DNA of 64,000 nucleotides from Streptomyces aurantiogriseus (GCF_014649375.1 NZ_BMSX01000003.1:1-64000); one strand, 5' to 3'; shown: positions 31,323 to 40,104, counted from the stretch's first letter. The notes: generated from the sequence alone by a model not told the origin. Made by a program: numbers and translations.

Positions 31323-32537
31323 TCAGGAGGCGGATTCGTAGGTGCCGTAGACGGACAGCACGTCTCCGGTCTGCCAGGTGAACGGGAAGCCCTTGTCCCA
31401 GAAGGCGTTGGCCTGCTTCAGGGACTCACGCAGGTTGCGCACGGTGCCGCCGCCCGTGGTCGAGAGCAGTCCGCTGCCCGGGTACTGCAGGCCCGCGGAG
31501 GCGTCGAAGCCGAGCACGTTCAGCACCCGGCCGTCGAGCTTCCAGGTCGAGGAGACCGGCGCGACCGGCAGGGAGAAGTTCCAGTTGCCGTTGGCGGCCT
31601 GGGCCGCCAGGTTGGTCGTCGAACCGATCTTGAGATAGATCCGCACGTGGACGAGCGTGCCCATCTTCACGTACGAGCCGGCGAGGGTGCCGTTGCCGAT
31701 GCTGGGGGCGGTCCCCGTCTCCGCGCCCCACTTGGGCGTGTAGTCGGTCCAGGTCGGCACCGGCTGGTACGGCACCCACGTCGAGCCGTTCCAGCGCTGG
31801 AGCTGCCCGGTGGAGCTGTCGCGGTACTGGCCGGTGTAGCTGGCCGTGGTGATGGTGCCCGCCGGGGCGATGCCGCCCAGCGCGCTCGGGTACGACACCC
31901 AGGCGGAGCCGTCCCAGCGCTGGAGCGCGCCGCCGGAGTCGCGGTACTGGCCCGGGTATGCGCCGTTGCCGGTGTCGCCGACCACCGGCAGGATGCCGCC
32001 GACCGCGACGATGGGCGTACGCAGGTCCAGGGCGTCGTTGTTCCAGTTGATGCCGCCGTTGCCCGCGCTGACCCCGGCCCGGACCCGGACCCGGTAGATC
32101 GGCAGCACGATGTCGGGCAGCGCGGGCTCCACCGGGTTGGCGTCCGGCGTGCCCTGGATGATCTCGAGGGCGGCCTCGGTGCGGTTGGACTCGTCGTACA
32201 GGTCGTCGTAGATCCGCAGGACGACCATGTCGTAGCGGTCCTGCGCCTGGCCGGCGGCGAAGGTGAGGCCGAACGGTTCCGAGAGCGTGACCGGGTAGGC
32301 GCCCTGGCTGCCGTCGGCCTGGATGACGGCCCGGCCCTCGTGGACGGTCGCGGACAGGGTGCCCGCGTGGCCCTCCATCCAGAAGCCCGACAGGCGGTAC
32401 TGGCCGTCGTAGGAACCGGGGAGGATGCCGGAACGGACCTCCAGGGGGTTGGCTGGGGTGGTCGCGCCGATCTGGGTCAGGCGGGTGTCCTCGCGGGTCT
32501 GGCCGGTCTCGGCCACCCATGAGCTGCGCAGGTTCAT
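31323..32537 (-). CDS. Modular tail fibre protein 2
   Basis: The protein has 404 residues from ATG 32537, chosen because AGGAGA lies about 9 bases upstream and MNLRSSWVAETGQTREDTRL aligns with the other copies; an in-frame ATG at 32570 would add 11 residues. The platform is followed by two modules (YPGQYRDSGGALQRWDGSAW and YTGQYRDSSTGQLQRWNGST). The C-terminal domain begins WTDYTPKWGAETGTAPSIGN and is related to the tip of fibre protein 4 but diverged. Confidence 0.75.
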   Translation of the reverse strand: MNLRSSWVAETGQTREDTRLTQIGATTPANPLEVRSGILPGSYDGQYRLSGFWMEGHAGTLSATVHEGRAVIQADGSQGAYPVTLSEPFGLTFAAGQAQDRYDMVVLRIYDDLYDESNRTEAALEIIQGTPDANPVEPALPDIVLPIYRVRVRAGVSAGNGGINWNNDALDLRTPIVAVGGILPVVGDTGNGAYPGQYRDSGGALQRWDGSAWVSYPSALGGIAPAGTITTASYTGQYRDSSTGQLQRWNGSTWVPYQPVPTWTDYTPKWGAETGTAPSIGNGTLAGSYVKMGTLVHVRIYLKIGSTTNLAAQAANGNWNFSLPVAPVSSTWKLDGRVLNVLGFDASAGLQYPGSGLLSTTGGGTVRNLRESLKQANAFWDKGFPFTWQTGDVLSVYGTYESAS

Positions 32538-32586
32538 CTGATGGTCTCCTGGGATCTCCGGAAGGGACAAGGAAGGTGAGGGGCCG

Positions 32587-33780
32587 TCAGGACCTGAGCC
32601 ATTCGGCCGTGAGACTGGTGGCGTAGCCGGAACCGCCGAGGGTGGTGATGGTGGAGCCCGACTGCTGCAGCCCGTAGAGGGCGAGCTTGTCGCCGGCCGC
32701 CAGCCTGAGCAGGCAGCTGCCGCCGACGCTGGTCGCGCCCGGACCCGCGCCGATCAGCCAGGTGCCCCGCGGGACACCGGTGCCGTTCTGGTAGATGCGC
32801 GCGCCGCGGTTGCCCGTGGTGGACTCCGTGTACCAGGTGATGGCGCAGGACACCCGCCACCAGCCGGTCCTGGGCACCGTGTAGGTGTGGGAGCCCGACC
32901 AGCCGGCGGCGTCGTCCACCTCGGTGCTCTGCATGCTGATCTGCGTCCACGCGCCGGCGGGCACGGACTGCGCCGTGGTCTGCGAGACGCTGAGCAGCAC
33001 GGTGGTACGGCCCTCGGCGTACTGCCAGGCCGAGCCGTCCCAGCGCTGGAGCAGTCCGGCGGCGTCCTCGCGGTACTGGCCGAGGTAGCTTCCGGTGGTG
33101 ACCGCGCCGGTCGGGGCGATGCCGCCGACGGCCTTGGGGTAGGCGACCCAGGCCGTGCCGTTCCAGCGCTCCAGGACGCCCGAGTTGTCGCGGTACTGAC
33201 CGGCGTACGCGCCGTTGAAGCCGCTTGCCGGGACGATCCCGCCGAGGGCCACCGTCGGGTAGCGCAGGCTGGTGACCGCGCTGTCCCAGGTCAGGCCGCC
33301 GGAACCGGCCGACGCCCCGACGGGCACCTTGATCTGGTAGAGCGGCAGGGCGCTGCCGTCGGGGCTGCTCGGCGCCACGGGCGTGGGCGCGGGGGTGCCC
33401 GTGACCAGGCGGACGACGGCCTCGGTGGCGTCGGTGCCGTCGTAGGTGTCGTCGCGGACGACCAGTTCGACGAGGTCGATGCGGCCGTGCTGGGCGTCAC
33501 CGTCGGGCACCGTCAGGGTCTCCGGCTCGGTCACGGCCACCGGGTAGGTGCCCTGGCCGGTCCGGCCGCCCTGCACGAAGGCGCGGCCGGGGCCGATCGT
33601 GAAGGACATCCCCCCGTTGGCGGCGGTGAGGGCGAAGCCGCCGGGGACGATGCCGCCGCGGGCCTTGAGCGGGATGTTCTCCGCCACCAGGGCGTTGGGG
33701 GTGAGCAGACCGGACAGCGTGATCCGGGTGTCCTCCCGGGTCTGACCGTTCTCGGTGAGCCAGGCTGAGCGTACGGTCAT
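32587..33780 (-). CDS. Modular tail fibre protein 1
   Basis: The protein has 397 residues and is the first of the array. The platform starts MTVRSAWLTENGQTREDTRI. The two modules are YAGQYRDNSGVLERWNGTAW and YLGQYREDAAGLLQRWDGSA. The C-terminal domain (TTVLLSVSQTTAQSVPAGAW, then SHTYTVPRTGWWRVSCAITW) reads like a C1q/TNF-type beta sandwich. It starts 4 bases upstream of the end of the distal-tail-like gene region, so it is in the same operon. Confidence 0.75.
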   Translation of the reverse strand: MTVRSAWLTENGQTREDTRITLSGLLTPNALVAENIPLKARGGIVPGGFALTAANGGMSFTIGPGRAFVQGGRTGQGTYPVAVTEPETLTVPDGDAQHGRIDLVELVVRDDTYDGTDATEAVVRLVTGTPAPTPVAPSSPDGSALPLYQIKVPVGASAGSGGLTWDSAVTSLRYPTVALGGIVPASGFNGAYAGQYRDNSGVLERWNGTAWVAYPKAVGGIAPTGAVTTGSYLGQYREDAAGLLQRWDGSAWQYAEGRTTVLLSVSQTTAQSVPAGAWTQISMQSTEVDDAAGWSGSHTYTVPRTGWWRVSCAITWYTESTTGNRGARIYQNGTGVPRGTWLIGAGPGATSVGGSCLLRLAAGDKLALYGLQQSGSTITTLGGSGYATSLTAEWLRS

Positions 33781-33784
33781 GCGA

Positions 33785-34705
33785 TCACCACTCCGCCGCG
33801 CGCCAGCGCACCGTCATCCGGGCACCGGGGTCGTGGGTGTCGGGGCGGAACGCCAGCTGGGCGCGGCCCGGTTCGAAGGCGAACAGTTCCTCGGGGCTGC
33901 TGTCGGCGGCGGCGGTGTTGCGGCGCGAGGCGGTGCCGTTGAGGGTGACGGTGCCGGCCGCGGTGTCGACGACGAGCTCGTCGCCGGGGGTGAGGACGAT
34001 CTGGTAGCGCAGTCGGCGGCCGGAGGCGCGGTCGGTCACCGTCGGGTTGGTGCAGGGCCCGGTGAAGGCGATCACCGGGTGGGTGGGCGCGGAGCCCGTG
34101 TTGTCGGCGTTCACATCGCCGGTGGAGGCCGTCTGACCCCAGTACAGCGGCCAGGTCAGCGGCCAGGTCAGACCGGTCTCCGGCTGCGGGGCGCCGGTGA
34201 CCGCGGTCTGCTCGGTGACCGAGTAGCGGCGCGGGTCGGTGGCGTACCACTGCACGGACGCCCGGGAGACGCCCTGCGTGGTGTACGTCCGGTCGGCGGC
34301 CAGCACCCGCTGGCTGACCCGGGCCCGTACGGCCAGGGTCTCGCCGTGCAGCCGCACCGCCAGCCAGCGCTCGGAGTCGCCGAGCAGCAGGGCCTGGCGC
34401 AGGGCGCGGGTCGCGGCGAGCGCGGAGGCGGTGTCGTCCTGCGGCGGGACCGCCCACACCGTGCCGCCGATCCGGCGCGGCTTGGCGTAGCGGGCGCCCG
34501 GCCAGGCGCCGTGCGCGGTCGGGTGGTCGGCGTCGGAGGCGTCGTACTCCGGCAGGTCCTCCCAGCCGCTCAGACCCGCGCGGTCGATCTCGTACGGGGT
34601 GCCGGGGCCCATCAGCAGTCCGGCCCACTGCATCTGCCCGTCGCGGGTGATGAGTGAGCCGGGGGGAAGGTCCTCGGTGTATGCGGTTGTGGTCGTCTCG
34701 GCCAT
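33785..34705 (-). CDS. Distal tail (Dit)-like protein
   Basis: The protein has 306 residues. Motifs of the siphophage tail domain are GTPYEIDRAGLSGWEDLPEY at the N-terminus, ARYAKPRRIGGTVWAVPPQD, VSRASVQWYATDPRRYSVTE in the middle and a C-terminal galectin-like region (GDELVVDTAAGTVTLNG). In siphophages this protein joins the tail tube to the tip and lies just after the tape measure gene, as here. Start ATG 34705. Confidence 0.75.
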   Translation of the reverse strand: MAETTTTAYTEDLPPGSLITRDGQMQWAGLLMGPGTPYEIDRAGLSGWEDLPEYDASDADHPTAHGAWPGARYAKPRRIGGTVWAVPPQDDTASALAATRALRQALLLGDSERWLAVRLHGETLAVRARVSQRVLAADRTYTTQGVSRASVQWYATDPRRYSVTEQTAVTGAPQPETGLTWPLTWPLYWGQTASTGDVNADNTGSAPTHPVIAFTGPCTNPTVTDRASGRRLRYQIVLTPGDELVVDTAAGTVTLNGTASRRNTAAADSSPEELFAFEPGRAQLAFRPDTHDPGARMTVRWRAAEW

Positions 34706-34723
34706 GGGGCCGTCACCTCACTG

Positions 34724-36016
34724 TCATGTGCAGGCGTGAGCGGATGCGAGGAAGAGCAGGTCTTCGGCGGTGCCTCGGGCGCCGGCGCCCCGGCTCTCGT
34801 GGAACTCCTTGATGTGGTGGCGGTGTCGGCGGACCGCGGCCGCCCGCCGCTTCTGGACGAGGGCGCGCCGGCGCTCCAGGTCGGTCAGCGGCAGCACCCG
34901 GCCCGCCTGGCGGGAGGCGCCCGGGACGGCGATGCCGCCTTCGGCGAGCATCGGGATCTTGTCCAGGTTCACGCCGAACTTCTTGCCGAGGATGTTGACG
35001 CTGAGGCTGTTGAGCCCGTCGATGACCCAGTTGGCGAAGGCGATGAGCCCCTGGATCGGCCCCTTGACCACACCGGCGACGGTCTGGGCGCCGGTCGTCA
35101 CGAACTTCCCCATAGCGCCGAGGGTGCGGGAGGTGGCCTCCTTGATCCGGGTGAACATCCGGGGGATGTCCTGGGTGATCCACTGCAGCGCGGGCCTGAC
35201 CGCGTCCTTGAACCCGCGCCAGATCGACGACACCCTGCCGCTGAGCGCCCGGGTGTCCCCGGTGGTCAGCGCCTTGAGCACGGCGAATCCGGTGCCGACG
35301 AGGGCGCCGATGACGGTGAGCGCGGTGGTGATGAGGGTCAGGTAAGCCGTGACGTACGTGTTCACCGCGCTAGCGATGCCCTTGAGCAGCGGGGTCATGA
35401 CGGTCAGGTAACCCTCGACGTACTTCAGCACGAGGGTGGCGAGCTGTTCCATCAGCCGTTGCCCGGTCTCGGAGTTCAGCGCGAGATCGAGCAGCCAGCC
35501 GGCGACCGGGAGGAGGAGACCGGTGACGAAGCCGATGGGGTTGGCGCGGGTGAGGGCGTTGATGATGAGCATGACGCCGGCGCCTATGGTCATGGCGGTG
35601 CCGAAGGCGCCGAGGGCGGGGCCGAGGAGGCCGGTGACACTCAGGAGGCCGCCCACCAGGGCCACGACACCGCCTGTCATGGACACCAGCTTGCCGAGGG
35701 ACCGGGCGGAGCCCTTGGCCTCGCCGCCGACGGCCTTCACACCGGCGGCTGCCGAGGTGGCGGTCTGTCCGGCCTTGGCCACGGCGCGGGTGGCGGCGTC
35801 GGCGTTTGCTTTCGTCCGGCGTACGGCGGCGGCGGCCTGGTCGGTGGAGGTGCGGACGCGGTCGGTGGCGGTGGCCGCGTTTCTGATCCCGCCGGTGACT
35901 GACCGCAGCGTGCTGCCGCTCTGCTCGATCCGGGCCCGGAAAGCGCGCAGGGCGGCCCCCGCGCCGACGAGCGGGTCGGCCGTCCATCCGCCGGTCGTTC
36001 TCGCGACGGCACTCAT
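34724..36016 (-). CDS. Tape-measure-like protein, second copy
   Basis: The protein has 430 residues. The N-terminal 110 residues form Ala/Thr/Arg-rich helices; several hydrophobic segments (SMTGGVVALVGGLLSVTGLL, TMTIGAGVMLIINALT, PIGFVTGLLLPVAGWLLDLA) follow, and the C-terminus has the tape-measure hallmark IPMLAEGGIAVPG...VLPLTDL and ends ...TAEDLLFLASAHACT. The upstream gene has an equivalent C-terminus, so the two are paralogues. ATG 36016 overlaps that gene's stop (ATGA). Tape measure proteins set tail length; about 400 residues implies a short tail. Confidence 0.75.
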   Translation of the reverse strand: MSAVARTTGGWTADPLVGAGAALRAFRARIEQSGSTLRSVTGGIRNAATATDRVRTSTDQAAAAVRRTKANADAATRAVAKAGQTATSAAAGVKAVGGEAKGSARSLGKLVSMTGGVVALVGGLLSVTGLLGPALGAFGTAMTIGAGVMLIINALTRANPIGFVTGLLLPVAGWLLDLALNSETGQRLMEQLATLVLKYVEGYLTVMTPLLKGIASAVNTYVTAYLTLITTALTVIGALVGTGFAVLKALTTGDTRALSGRVSSIWRGFKDAVRPALQWITQDIPRMFTRIKEATSRTLGAMGKFVTTGAQTVAGVVKGPIQGLIAFANWVIDGLNSLSVNILGKKFGVNLDKIPMLAEGGIAVPGASRQAGRVLPLTDLERRRALVQKRRAAAVRRHRHHIKEFHESRGAGARGTAEDLLFLASAHACT

Positions 36017-37209
36017 CCGCGTGCCTTCGCCAGGAACATGAGCGCGTCGGCGGTGCGCTGCGGGCTGCTGTTCTCGGCCGCGTAGTAGTGCTCGATGTGC
36101 AGCGCGCCGCCGGCCGACCCGCCGGCTCCCGCGTACGCCCGGCCCTCGGCGGCGGCCCGCCGCAGCAGCCGGTCCAGCTTGCTCAGCGGCAGGACGGCCT
36201 CCGCCTCACCGGCCTCGGCGAGGATCGCCGGGACACCGCCGGAGCGGGGCATGACGACACCGCCGGTGGCCAGCATGGGGATCCTCGGCAGGCTGACGCC
36301 GAAGGTCTTGCCGCCGACGCCCGGGACCCAGCCGGGGATCGAGACCTTGATGCCGTTGAGGGCACCGATCGCGCGGTTGATGATGCCGATGACCGCGTTG
36401 ATCGGGCCCTTCACCGCGCTCTTGATGCCGTCGAAGGCACGGCTCGCGATGCCCTTGAGGCCGCCCCAGATGCTGGACAGCTTGTCCTTGACGGCCCGGA
36501 AGGCGTTCGGAATCGCCGACTTGACCCAGTTGACGACCGGGGAGATGACGGCCTTGATGCCCTTCCAGACGCTGGAGACGACCGTCTTGATCGCCTTCAG
36601 CGCGGTGCTGATGACCTTCTTCCAGATGTTGACGTAGGTCTTGATGACGGTGGCGACGGCCTTGACGACCTTCGAGATCGCCGTCTTGATGCCGTTCCAG
36701 ACCGACTTGATCAGCTTGGCGGCGTTCTTCATGATCGGCCCGATGGCCTTCATGACGCTGCTGATGACGGACTTGATGACACCGAAGGCCGTCTGCAGGA
36801 CCTTCTGCATGGTTTTCGACTTGGTCGCCATCTCGACGACCTTCTGGATCAGCGGCATGAGCAGTTCCATGAGCATGCCGAAGAAGTTGCCCTTCATCGA
36901 CTTGTTCATCTTGTCCTGGCCCTTGGCCGCCTTGTTCGCCCCGGACTCGTACTTGCCGAGGTTCTTGCCGGCGGTGGAGCCGGTTTTGCCCGTTTTGGAG
37001 AGGGACTTCTCAGCCCGGTCGGTGGCCGACTTGAGGTCCTTCAGCTCCTTCTCGGCGCCCTGGGCGGCCGATTTGAGTGTCCTGAGCTGGCTCGCGCCCT
37101 TCTGGCCCGCGCCGGCCAGGCCCTGGGCCGCGGCCCCGGCTCCAGAAGCCTTCGCTCTGAAGTCCTGAAGAGAGCCGGAGGCCCGGCTCAGAGATCGTAC
37201 GAGAGACAT
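36013..37209 (-). CDS. Tape-measure-like protein, first copy
   Basis: The protein has 398 residues. A Lys-rich helical N-terminus (SQLRTLKSAAQGAEKELKDL) leads into about 200 residues of repeated hydrophobic/Lys helices with Trp every so often (SVWNGIKTAISKVVKAVATV, NIWKKVISTALKAIKTVVSS), ending with IPMLATGGVVMPRSGG, LPLSKLDRLL and ...TADALMFLAKARG. The pattern is that of tape measure proteins, though most are longer. The 430-residue gene is coupled downstream. Confidence 0.75.
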   Translation of the reverse strand: MSLVRSLSRASGSLQDFRAKASGAGAAAQGLAGAGQKGASQLRTLKSAAQGAEKELKDLKSATDRAEKSLSKTGKTGSTAGKNLGKYESGANKAAKGQDKMNKSMKGNFFGMLMELLMPLIQKVVEMATKSKTMQKVLQTAFGVIKSVISSVMKAIGPIMKNAAKLIKSVWNGIKTAISKVVKAVATVIKTYVNIWKKVISTALKAIKTVVSSVWKGIKAVISPVVNWVKSAIPNAFRAVKDKLSSIWGGLKGIASRAFDGIKSAVKGPINAVIGIINRAIGALNGIKVSIPGWVPGVGGKTFGVSLPRIPMLATGGVVMPRSGGVPAILAEAGEAEAVLPLSKLDRLLRRAAAEGRAYAGAGGSAGGALHIEHYYAAENSSPQRTADALMFLAKARG

Positions 37210-37273
37210 TCAACCCTCCAGATGTATCGCCTGTGACCTGCTTCGACGCAACGTGAGGCGCTCAGGGCGCCGC

Positions 37274-37948
37274 TCACCCTCCGTCGATCTGCGAGCGCAG
37301 TTCCGCCGCTCGGTTCACAACGCCCCGGAGTGCCTGCTCTGCGGCTTGGGCATCCCGGGTGGCGTTGCGCAGCGCCTCGGTCGACGGCGGAGGTCCCTGA
37401 GGGCCACGCGGGCCCTGCCGGCCCACGGGACCCTGTTCGCCGCGTGGCCCCGGCCTGCCCTGACGGCCGCGCTCGCCCCGCTGGCCGCGACGGCCCTCGC
37501 GGCCTTGGCGGCCTTCGGGTCCCTGTGGGCCGGCCGGACCGGGCTCGCCGCGCGGCCCTCGCGGCCCCGGCCTGCCTGTGCCGCCACCTGTTCCGCCGTC
37601 GGCGGGCTGTCGGGTGAGGACGCCCCACTGGTTGTAGTCCAGGTTGAACTGTTTCTTGATCAGTTCCTCGAGACTGAAGAGGGACGGCAGGGTGGCGAGC
37701 AACGGAACCCACTCGGACTTGAGGATGGTGAGTTCCGACTTGATGCCGTTGAGCTCCGTGGGGACCCAGTTCTTCCAGTCATTGACCCACTTGGGCTCCT
37801 CTGCGGCCTTCTTGGCGTCGTAGGCATCGATCGCACCCTTGATCTCCTGGGAGATGGTGGTGTGGGTTGCGCCGATCGCATCCTTGATCTCCTGGGAGAT
37901 GGCGGTGCGGGCTTCGCCGAGTTCCTTTTGACTGACGTACTCGGGCAT
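37274..37948 (-). CDS. Collagen-like tail-cluster protein
   Basis: The protein has 224 residues from ATG 37948, with GGAGG 6 bases upstream; an in-frame ATG at 38017 is less likely. Residues 1-45 contain a duplicated helical segment (ARTAISQEIKDAIGATHTTI SQEIKGAID), and residues 45-105 are helical with several Trp. About 21 Gly-X-Y triplets follow (GRPGPRGPRGEPGPAG onwards), rich in Gln, Arg and Glu. A short helix ends the protein. Collagen-like triple helices are found in phage fibres, so it may be a stalk or fibre; surface display is inferred. Confidence 0.65.
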   Translation of the reverse strand: MPEYVSQKELGEARTAISQEIKDAIGATHTTISQEIKGAIDAYDAKKAAEEPKWVNDWKNWVPTELNGIKSELTILKSEWVPLLATLPSLFSLEELIKKQFNLDYNQWGVLTRQPADGGTGGGTGRPGPRGPRGEPGPAGPQGPEGRQGREGRRGQRGERGRQGRPGPRGEQGPVGRQGPRGPQGPPPSTEALRNATRDAQAAEQALRGVVNRAAELRSQIDGG

Positions 37949-38051
37949 GGGGATCCTCCGTGCTGGGCTTCGTCCGGACATGGCGATGCCCTCTCCCGCG
38001 GGTGCGGAAGAGGGCATGGGCGGGGTCGTGCGTGCGGATGGGCGGGCGGAG

Positions 38052-38474
38052 TCAGGACAACGAGCCGGCCACGGCGGCTGCCACCAGCAGCAGGCCGAAC
38101 AGTGACTGGATCACATATCCGACGCGCGATCCGGACGAGGAGAGGTGGTACTGGCTCTCGACGGTCGAGGGGTTCCGCCTGTCGAACACGACCGGAAACT
38201 CGTCGCCCACCTGCGGTACTGGTCTCGGCGTCCTGACGAGTGCCCAGGCCTCGTCACCGTCGGTCGTGCGGAAAGAGCAGTTCAGCATCTCCACCGCCGT
38301 GCCGCCGCGCCGGATGCGCTCCTCGCAGACTGCGAGGGTTTCCACGCCACTCTTCCTGAGCCGTCGTTCACGCAGCTGTTTGGGGATGAAGAGGAGCGAC
38401 GTGACCCCGAAGGGCACGGAGATGATCAGGAACGGTATGGCGTAGTTCGTTGAGCTCGCGAGCGTGGTGTACAT
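38052..38474 (-). CDS. Small membrane protein (DUF3592-like)
   Basis: The protein has 140 residues from ATG 38474, preceded by GGGGAGGAA; in-frame ATG 38522 is rejected. It has one N-terminal and one C-terminal membrane segment (YAIPFLIISVPFGVTSLLFI and IQSLFGLLLVAAAVAGSLS) around a soluble domain (GTAVEMLNCSFRTTDGDEAW, VPQVGDEFPVVFDRRNPSTV) of the DUF3592 type. Its link to the tail cluster is only positional. Confidence 0.65.
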   Translation of the reverse strand: MYTTLASSTNYAIPFLIISVPFGVTSLLFIPKQLRERRLRKSGVETLAVCEERIRRGGTAVEMLNCSFRTTDGDEAWALVRTPRPVPQVGDEFPVVFDRRNPSTVESQYHLSSSGSRVGYVIQSLFGLLLVAAAVAGSLS

Positions 38475-38596
38475 GCGTGTTCCTCCCCCTGATGACCGCG
38501 ATGCGAGTGCCGCAGCATACAAGCGGCCGTCCGTGAGCGGGGGCTGTGGCGACCTTGCGTGTTGTCAGTCGGGCTGTGTGTCTGCGGCTGAGGTGT

Positions 38597-38797
38597 TCAG
38601 TCCCTGCGGACCTGCCGCGCCTCCCTCAGCGCGTCCGACCACCCCGCCGCATAAGCACGCGACTCCCGGGCAAGCAGTTCTTCGTACACCCGGTCGAGCA
38701 GGGCCTCGCCGTCAGGGGCCGTGGTGTGCAGGAGATGGGCGAGGCGGGTGTAGGTGTCGATCGGCTGCTTCGGGGAGTTGCTGGTGCCAGTCGCCAT
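38597..38797 (-). CDS. Small hypothetical protein with YAAGWSDAL motif
   Basis: The protein has 66 residues and is unrecognised. It is helical with ALLDRVYEELLARESRAYAA and GWSDALREARQVRRD at its end. The Y-(A/S)-A-G-W-x-D core also occurs in the larger protein encoded on the opposite strand from 39148 (LAAYSAGWADVVAEQ), so the two genes may be related or partners. A LexA-like box lies 74-89 bases upstream of its start. Confidence 0.55.
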   Translation of the reverse strand: MATGTSNSPKQPIDTYTRLAHLLHTTAPDGEALLDRVYEELLARESRAYAAGWSDALREARQVRRD

Positions 38798-39147
38798 GTC
38801 GGGCCTGCTTTCCGGTCTGTCCGCTGGTCTGTGGTGCAGATGACGCTCCTGGGGTGTGCGAAGCGTCTGTTCGAACTAGTGTACGAGTAAACGCGTGGTG
38901 TCGTTCCGTGTTTGGTGAGAACTCTCCGTGTTTCCGCGGTCCGGACCTGCGGCGATGCGGGGTGCGCTGAAAGTTGTGTCAGGTTCGTGGAGTAGGATCC
39001 GGCCGTTCTCCCGTCGGTAAGAGAACGAATGAACTACAGGGCCCCGCAAGCGACCTGAGGGCCCGTCAGGCGACGGTGGGCGGCGACGGGCGGCCGTCCG
39101 CGCGCGGGGGGCGCGGAGAGACTGGGGACGAGAGCAAGGCCAACGGG
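38798..39147. promoter_or_regulatory. Divergent intergenic region within tail cluster
   Basis: This 350-base region separates the leftward 66-residue gene from the rightward gene at 39148. It contains the LexA-like box at 38871-38886. No small gene is supported, although the rightward reading frame stays open from 38974. Confidence 0.5.
38871..38886. promoter_or_regulatory. Candidate LexA (SOS) box
   Basis: TCGAACTAGTGTACGA matches the actinobacterial SOS box TCGAAC-N4-GTTCGA at 11 of 12 defined positions. On the minus strand it contains a TACACT -10-like hexamer, so bound LexA would block leftward transcription toward the 66-residue gene and the tape measure, fibre and lysis genes. Confidence 0.55.
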
Positions 39148-40104
39148 GTGGACGGGGACGCGAGCAACGCGCTAAACGATCATGAGATCGACTGGCTCGA
39201 ACAGTCCGCCGATCTGCCCCATCTCATCGCCCGTGTCTCCGAACTCGTCCTGCGTCTCGGCTACGACCCGGAGGAGCTGGTGACGCTGCCCCGCGGCGAG
39301 CTCGACCGCCGCGAACTGGCCGCCTACAGCGCCGGCTGGGCCGACGTCGTCGCCGAGCAGCTCCCGGCGATCCGGCGTGCCTACGAGGAGCGGATCACCG
39401 CCGCCTACCTCCAGGGTCAGGAGGACGCCCGCACCGGCCGCAGGCCGCGCCGCGCGCGGAGGGCGGAGGGTGAGGCGGGCGGTGACGTCATCCCGCTGCC
39501 GTACGTCCAGCTGCTGCGGCCTCCTTCCGAGGTGACGCGAGTGGAGGAGCGCGGGGAGCGGGAGCGGTCCGTCGCGGACGGGACACCGGTACCCGTGAAC
39601 GCCCCCCAGCAAGGGGGCCGGAGCAACGGCGGCCGGCCGGTCCCGGAGCGGCAGGAGGATGAGCGGCGCGAGGACGGGCACGGCGGACGCGAGGGTGTCG
39701 GGGGCGAGCCCGGAGGTTCCTCCGGCGGCTCTACCGACGACGCCTCGGGTGACTTCCTCCTCTCCGCCCGTGAGGTACGGGAGAAACGGTCGGCGCCCTC
39801 GGAACGGCGTCCGGTGGTCCGTCGCAACGGCCGCCCCAGCGTGCCCCCGCTGGACCGGCCCGGCGACGCGGGGGCCGCCGGGCGGGACAGGGGGCGTCGT
39901 ACGGAAGCGGCGGAACGTTCCGCGCAGGGCCCGGCCGAACCGGCCGAACCGTCCGAACCGTCCGAACCGTCCGAACCGCCCGGGGCCGGAGGCGACGAAC
40001 GCCGCCGGCTCTCGGACATGGCCCGGGCACTCGCCGACGAGTTGGAGGGCCGGGCAGGCGGCCGACGCCGGAACGAGCAGCCGGGGTCGCCGGGGTCCCG
40101 ATGA
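39148..40104 (+). CDS. Hypothetical disordered protein, opposite strand within tail cluster
   Basis: The protein has 318 residues if GTG 39148 is the start; the frame is open from 38974 and the start is uncertain. Residues 10-90 form a helical domain (EIDWLEQSADLPHLIARVSE, RRELAAYSAGWADVVAEQLP). The rest is low-complexity Arg/Glu/Gly/Pro with an EPSEPSEPSEPP run and a short C-terminal helix (LSDMARALADELEGRAGG). It converges with the chaperone genes and breaks an otherwise leftward run. The function is unknown. Confidence 0.5.
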   Translation: MDGDASNALNDHEIDWLEQSADLPHLIARVSELVLRLGYDPEELVTLPRGELDRRELAAYSAGWADVVAEQLPAIRRAYEERITAAYLQGQEDARTGRRPRRARRAEGEAGGDVIPLPYVQLLRPPSEVTRVEERGERERSVADGTPVPVNAPQQGGRSNGGRPVPERQEDERREDGHGGREGVGGEPGGSSGGSTDDASGDFLLSAREVREKRSAPSERRPVVRRNGRPSVPPLDRPGDAGAAGRDRGRRTEAAERSAQGPAEPAEPSEPSEPSEPPGAGGDERRRLSDMARALADELEGRAGGRRRNEQPGSPGSR

